Source: an uncultured Anaeroplasmataceae bacterium (lineage in GTDB: Bacteria > Bacillota_I > Bacilli_A > Acholeplasmatales > Anaeroplasmataceae). From it: a stretch of 22,769 nucleotides of DNA. The notes under the pieces are model-generated. The model worked only from the letters and a program-made list of their open reading frames with translations. It ran no database searches and was not told the origin of the DNA. Positions 22,475 through 22,769 of the stretch are shown in pieces (position 1 is the first letter of the stretch; each line of letters opens with the position of its first letter). Location: positions 1-22,769 of the forward strand of contig CAKQDS010000029.1 of assembly GCA_934229535.1 (NCBI GenBank), in the 5' to 3' direction. The position numbers were made by a program, and so were the translations under genes.

Positions 22475-22687
22475 AAACCCGCGGTGCCACCTAACTTATC
22501 ACAAATGTGATCACTTTTAATTCTCTAACAAGAACAAGAACTATAACGGGTTCCACCGGCTCACCCTACTCTTAGTTCAGGAGGCAGCTACAAAGTGTTC
22601 TTCAAATAGGCCTTTTTTTCTAAGTTCTCATTATCCTTAAATCACTGTATTTAAGTATCCTATTTTACTTTTCTTTATCATTGCTTT
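22432..22687 (-). promoter_or_regulatory. T-box riboswitch, asparagine-specific
   Basis: The T-box sequence AGGTGGCACCGCGG is at 22481-22492. Its UGGC (22486-22489) would pair with a tRNA 3' end GCCA, and the discriminator G is right for tRNA-Asn. Stem I is readable: base AGC/GCU (22683-22685 with 22586-22588), a kink region with AUGA (22678-22681), UAAAG/CUUUG (22673-22677 with 22591-22595), then an internal loop with AGUA on one side and GAACA on the other, closed by AAAUAGG/CCUAUUU (22659-22665 with 22604-22610). The specifier is AAC at 22597-22599. The antiterminator pairs UUAGG (22490-22494) with CCUAA (22458-22462). The distal part of stem I is short. Confidence 0.93.
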
Positions 22688-22693
22688 GATATG

Positions 22694-22722
22694 ATTATAC
22701 ATAATATATGAATGAATGTCAA
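22694..22722 (-). promoter_or_regulatory. consensus promoter of the T-box/asnB transcript
   Basis: On the minus strand TTGACA (22717-22722) and TATAAT (22694-22699) are perfect, with a 17-bp spacer. The start near 22687 places the T-box stem I immediately at the 5' end of the RNA. I see nothing else in the remaining bases to 22769. Confidence 0.88.
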
Positions 22723-22769
22723 ATAAAATTCATAATTTTTCTAGTTGTTAATTGAAAAAGTAAATTCCG

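Overview
The window comes from a low-GC Bacillota (Firmicutes) chromosome. Gene order, strong GGAGG ribosome-binding sites, near-consensus TTGACA-17-TATAAT promoters, a T-box riboswitch and BspA-type surface repeats all fit the Bacilli/Erysipelotrichia side of the phylum, probably a host-associated (gut-type) lineage; that placement is inference. The standard genetic code is used: rplP ends in TGA at a normal L16 length and Trp is TGG in rpsH, so this is not a Mycoplasma-type code.

Positions 1-1403 form an accessory edge, all on the minus strand. The N-terminal part of an ABC-transporter ATPase runs off the left end. Upstream of it are a secreted or membrane-anchored protein of unknown function with a perfect promoter, a pair of identical palindromes 21 bp apart, and a small single-pass membrane protein flanked by two terminators.

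Positions 1427-15178 (minus) hold the S10-spc-alpha ribosomal superoperon: rpsJ-rplC-rplD-rplW-rplB-rpsS-rplV-rpsC-rplP-rpmC-rpsQ-rplN-rplX-rplE-rpsZ-rplF neighbours rpsH, then rplR-rpsE-rpmD-rplO-secY-adk-infA-rpmJ-rpsM-rpsK-rpoA-rplQ, with rpsH lying between rpsZ and rplF. It supplies 26 ribosomal proteins, IF-1, the SecY translocon, adenylate kinase and the RNA polymerase alpha subunit. It starts from a consensus-like promoter with a structured leader of about 135 nt and ends at an intrinsic terminator overlapping the rplQ stop. map, usually between adk and infA, is missing; a two-tier hairpin occupies the short gap. Two small genes, rpmD (57 aa) and rpmJ (37 aa), were read directly from the sequence. 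Starts of infA, rplN and rpsS (GTG) were moved to the codons served by the ribosome-binding sites.

Positions 15384-19386 are an accessory region. A plus-strand gene for an unrecognised hydrophobic protein diverges from the ribosomal promoter and overlaps tail-to-tail with a minus-strand pair of secreted proteins: one with PPC-like domains, the other with a membrane anchor and BspA-type leucine-rich repeats. The pair has its own perfect promoter, bracketed by a 9-bp inverted repeat.

Positions 19387-22769 (minus) hold an asparagine synthetase gene (asnB) behind an asparagine-specific T-box, followed closely by a lipoprotein unsaturated glucuronyl/galacturonyl hydrolase (GH105) that appears to share the transcript. 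A small repeat cluster lies after it.
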